A DNA stretch of 64,000 bases from Clavelina lepadiformis (Eukaryota; Chordata; Ascidiacea; Aplousobranchia; Clavelinidae), in the NCBI RefSeq assembly GCF_947623445.1, contig NC_135242.1, forward strand, positions 2,728,001 through 2,792,000. The letters run 5' to 3'. This document shows, piece by piece, positions 60,769 to 64,000 of this stretch. A program made the position numbers and the translations under genes. The stretch's first letter is position 1. Each line of letters begins with the position of its first letter. Below the pieces are notes generated by a model. That model saw only the letters and a program-made list of their open reading frames with translations. It ran no database searches and was not told where the DNA came from.

Positions 60769-61465
60769 CATTTATGTATAATGATAAAGTAACATAACAG
60801 GCAAATGAAAACTAACTAACCTCCTTACTTTGTGCAGACATTTGCAAGCTGTTTGAAGATTATGCGAAATTTGAAAGGGATCCAAAATATCTTAAATACC
60901 TTTAAAACTTGCTCCAGGAAAATGAAACCTTTTCATCAAATACTTGAAAGATTCGCAGGATACTTTTTCTGCTGAGATTGGAAGTTTTGCTCAAGTCAGA
61001 TAATGTGTCAGCTTCCTGTGAAAGAGTAATTTCAGAAATGTTAACTACGTCACTTTTACAGGAGCAGCTTACAATCTTTTGCTATGAAGTTGAAAACATC
61101 GCCAACCAGTTGTTTTCAACTGATAATGAAGATTTGGCTTTATCCATATAATCAAATGTGGTTTGCAGTCAAGCAAGCTTCTTTCCAACCCACTTACAAA
61201 GTTAGAAATAATTGTGCATATTTGTCAAATTTACTAGACTCTACAGCAAAGTAGATTTTAAAAATGCATCACAACACCAGAAAATTATTACTGAATATCG
61301 CCCACTACTGGAAGAGCTGTCAATTTCCGTAAATGAAAACTCCTGCAATAAAACTGACACCAGAGTCATGTTCCATACTTTATGAAGCATGCTCTTTTTC
61401 CACATGATTATAAACTTAGAAATGAAGACCAGTACAAGTGTCAAACAATCAAGCAAGCTGTGATT

Positions 61466-62338
61466 CTTTAAACAAGTAATGATTTAAATTCAACTCCACC
61501 AAGTCATATCTTATCCAAAAATGATAACAAACAAAGTAGTTTGTTAGTAGTTGTAGTTTGCATTTACTGGTAGTTGCTTTAACATAGGGAGTTCATTAGT
61601 TAGCTCTCTCCCAATCAATGAGGGCACAGTTGTTTTGTTGTTGTTGACATGGAGCTGGACTGTAGTATACTCAAGAGTATCTAAAATTAGTTGTTACCAA
61701 CGATTATTACATTGATTATTTTTGAACACGTTTTAAGCCTTATTGGCTTTACCTGTTTATTGGCACATGAACAGGAAATGAACTACTGAGAACTACTATG
61801 AGTTGTACATGTTAGTAGCAACTGGCTTGAGTTTTTATCCCCACTGTGCTTTTGACAAAAAATAAAATGATTGATTGAATTTGCAGAAACATGTAAAATT
61901 GTTGGTGACTTGTTATGTTTTATAACTTAAACTTAATTCGGTGAACGTGGCTGACTCAACTTGGACTTGCGGTGTTGGTGACATGGCTTGTGTCACAACC
62001 ATTAAGACTCGTTCTACTGTTACAATTGCTCTGAATAAATAAAGTCATTTAACAATTTACTTTTTATTGCACAACTCCAAAATTTAAAATGATTAAAAAA
62101 GCAGAGTATAAGTGCTGAGTGACTACTTTAATGGATGCAATCAAAGCTGGTTTCATAAATAAACAGAAGCTTGACTGTGGCTAACACACACATTGGCTAG
62201 TACATGAAAGCTGATGTCATTGACGCAATAAACATTACGATTATTATGCAAGTACAACAATACCAAAATGAGGAATAATTAATCGACAAGTTAAGAGCAC
62301 ACGCAAAAAAATTGGCACCAGACATATTGCATTCGACC
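61466..62338. other. Non-coding stretch between copies B and C
   Basis: I see no gene. It holds the converging 3' ends of pseudogene B (+) and copy C (-). Confidence 0.5.
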
Positions 62339-64000
62339 TCAAAGGATCAAGCACTTCTTTTGTTTTGCATCTTCTCGGGAATTTATTATCATCTGGTAAA
62401 AGAGGATGGCACGCAGAGTGCGAAACTGGACCTTAAAGTCTCCATCAACAAATGAGTCATCGCCAGCATAGGTTGAAAGTTCTTCAAGTAACGGACGATA
62501 TTCTTTGGTGATCTTATCACGCTGGAATGGCTTTTCCAAATCCAATTTGCTGAAAGAGTCCAGCAAGCTTTGAAAAAATTCGACAATAATCTGGGATTTT
62601 CTTGGAGAAGGTGAAAGTTGTTTGCATGATGCAGATCCGCACTGAATCATACGCAAGGCCATATCATTTCGGCTACGCAAGTAAAGCTGCTTTGTAATGT
62701 TCCCAATTTCAAAGCACAAAGTGGCAACATCGTCCTGCGAGAGCGACACCTTCTTCAGGGCTGAAATTGCTTCATTGCATAAGCCATCAATATCGTCTTT
62801 GTTAAGCAAAATTTTTAACCTCAAAAGAAAGAATTTACTTTGAACCTCTAAGAAACAGTCTTTTTGGTATTCATGGTGCTGCAAACAGTCACAAAGAAAT
62901 TCTAGGGTGTCACTTTCCTTATCCAATGTTGGATACTCTTCAACAAGTTTGCAGATATCTGCAAAAACCAATGTAGTTTCATAATTACGTGGTTGATATT
63001 TATGAATATTTCTGTTAGGTCACCTTCATTAAGCCACAAAAGTACAGGACAGTTTACTCATGCCACTTACTTTGAACAGATATGTGAACATTGCTTATTT
63101 CTCTTTTTGCTGGGTCATCGCCTAGAGACTCTCTATAGTATAGCAAGGCGAATTTGGGATTTTCTTTGTTTCTATAGGTAACAGCCAAGTTGTTGCAGCA
63201 GGATCCGTACAAACCAAACTCTTTACAGCTTGCCCCGAGCACATTTTCAAGCAAAGTTACGGCCTGTAGTAAAAGATCTATACCTTGGTCTGTGTCACCA
63301 ATTTCCTCATAACACTGGGCCATGCACTGCCAGCAGGCTGCCTTTGCCTCGGCTAAAATGGTCTTGTCGTTGCACTTTGTGGACTGAATCGATGATAGTT
63401 GGGTTTCCAATGATTCTATTATGTCCATAAAGTCCAGATCAGCCTGATCCTTGACAAGAAGAATAATTCCATTGAAGATGTGTGCACAATCTTTTATGAG
63501 TCCCAGCTTGGCGGTTGAAGTAAAGATACATTTTGCTACAATCCCAGCTGACTGTAGCAGGAGAACCGAAACACTTGCAATGGCTTTGCTGTTTTCCTTT
63601 TTCTCTGTGATAAGTTTCTTTGCACAAGAGGACAATTCAGTTCCAAGTATAATGGCTTCCTCTTCTTCCAGAGAAATGTTCTCAAGAGATGTTCTCAGAT
63701 TATTGCATTCTCGCAGGGCTCCATCCAAGTATTGCTGGGATGCTAAAGTCTCTACGGACTTCAGTTTTGACATGTAACTCCTGAAACCTTAATTAATTCA
63801 GAAATCAGAAGGTTGAAGTTAAGCCCACAGCCCATTTCCCTACTAACGTTATCCAAAAGCAGTGAATACTTGCAATACAATTTAGGTTAAAAAATGTGTC
63901 TGAGAGAGTTCTTACCGTCGCTTAGATGGCTCCAATGTAAATCCCATTCGTCTTCATCTGTAGATTGCTGTAATTCAATCATATTTTGTGCAACAACCTT
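62339..64000 (-). CDS. Kinase-TPR-CaaX paralogue (copy C), 3' part; continues beyond window
   Basis: Exons seen: 64000-63916 (open at the window edge), 63787-63071 and 62958-62339, phases closing. The first visible segment (QQSTDEDEWDLHWSHLSDG) corresponds to the linker side of copy A. The middle exon carries the TPR-like core with ILAEAKAACWQCMAQCYEE and FGLYGSCCNNLAVTYRNK, almost identical to copy A at these cores. The last exon is helical (DICKLVEEYPTLDKES; YRPLLEELSTYAG; TLRAILFYQMI) and ends AKQKKCLIL, a CaaX box whose final Leu would favour geranylgeranylation. Exon boundaries and phases match copy A exon for exon. The kinase domain is expected just past the right edge and cannot be seen here. 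No internal stop occurs, so this copy looks functional. Confidence 0.85.

Larger units (their letters stand above)
58711..61465 (+). pseudogene. Broken kinase-TPR paralogue (copy B)
   Basis: It begins inside the kinase C-lobe (LLEDFMTKCISRVPEKRPAM), with no recognisable N-lobe or catalytic loop upstream, and already has a stop within that helix region. Exon-like blocks follow copy A in order: 58711-58943 (kinase end, GTAAGT donor in the same phase), about 59246-59351 (linker), 59433-60147 (TPR-like core, with TNATCWQCMVLCYEE and LYGSCCHNLALIY), and 60838-61465 (last exon, starting DICKLFEDY). The TPR block is split by at least one frameshift and the last exon has several stops. No CaaX ending is preserved. 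It lies opposite in strand to copies A and C. The intron at 60148-60837 has received a GGTACCG-rich MITE. It is a dead relative. Confidence 0.88.

Overview
The window looks like animal nuclear DNA that is AT-rich and intron-containing. Short introns, many small inverted-repeat elements and the mix of conserved metazoan genes suggest an invertebrate deuterostome, most likely an ascidian tunicate; that placement is inference. I saw no CRISPR array, no rRNA or tRNA that I could support, and no retrovirus-like element.

Left third (1-24.5 kb). One P-loop exon of an atlastin-type GTPase lies on the minus strand (1027-1226). Long non-coding stretches with miniature transposons follow, then a small intact LITAF-domain gene (10118-10495, +). 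TMEM67/meckelin is complete (12381-20927, +) in 28 exons whose phases all close, giving a 968-residue ciliary transition-zone receptor. A foldback element with a 7-bp target duplication lies at 21252-21620.

Middle (24.5-48 kb). PSMB4, the proteasome beta-7 subunit, is intronless (24509-25279, +). A 19-exon HECTD2-type E3 ubiquitin ligase follows (26666-33370, -), then a ten-exon ZP-domain/EGF/transmembrane protein (34812-37166, +), then RIOK2 (38881-41237, -, six exons). Two inverted copies of sequence from the RIOK2 3' end and its flank bracket the ZP gene. Next come a hAT transposon with a 499-residue transposase ORF, a decayed C2H2 zinc-finger gene, and a secreted TIL-plus-Kazal protease inhibitor (47008-47927, -).

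Right part (48-64 kb). A repeat-rich zone (48.3-52.2 kb) includes a hAT-type element with a perfect 8-bp target duplication. Then comes a local family of three related genes. Copy A (52774-56003, -) encodes a RIP/TKL-type kinase domain, a basic linker, TPR-like helices and a C-terminal CaaX box (CLIV). Copy B (58711-61465, +) is a broken relative. Copy C (62339 to the window end, -) ends in CLIL and runs out of the window before its expected kinase domain. This kinase-TPR-prenylation family is the best candidate for an undescribed system here.

Gene models were built by hand from reading frames, splice signals, phase consistency and remembered family sequences. No search was run.
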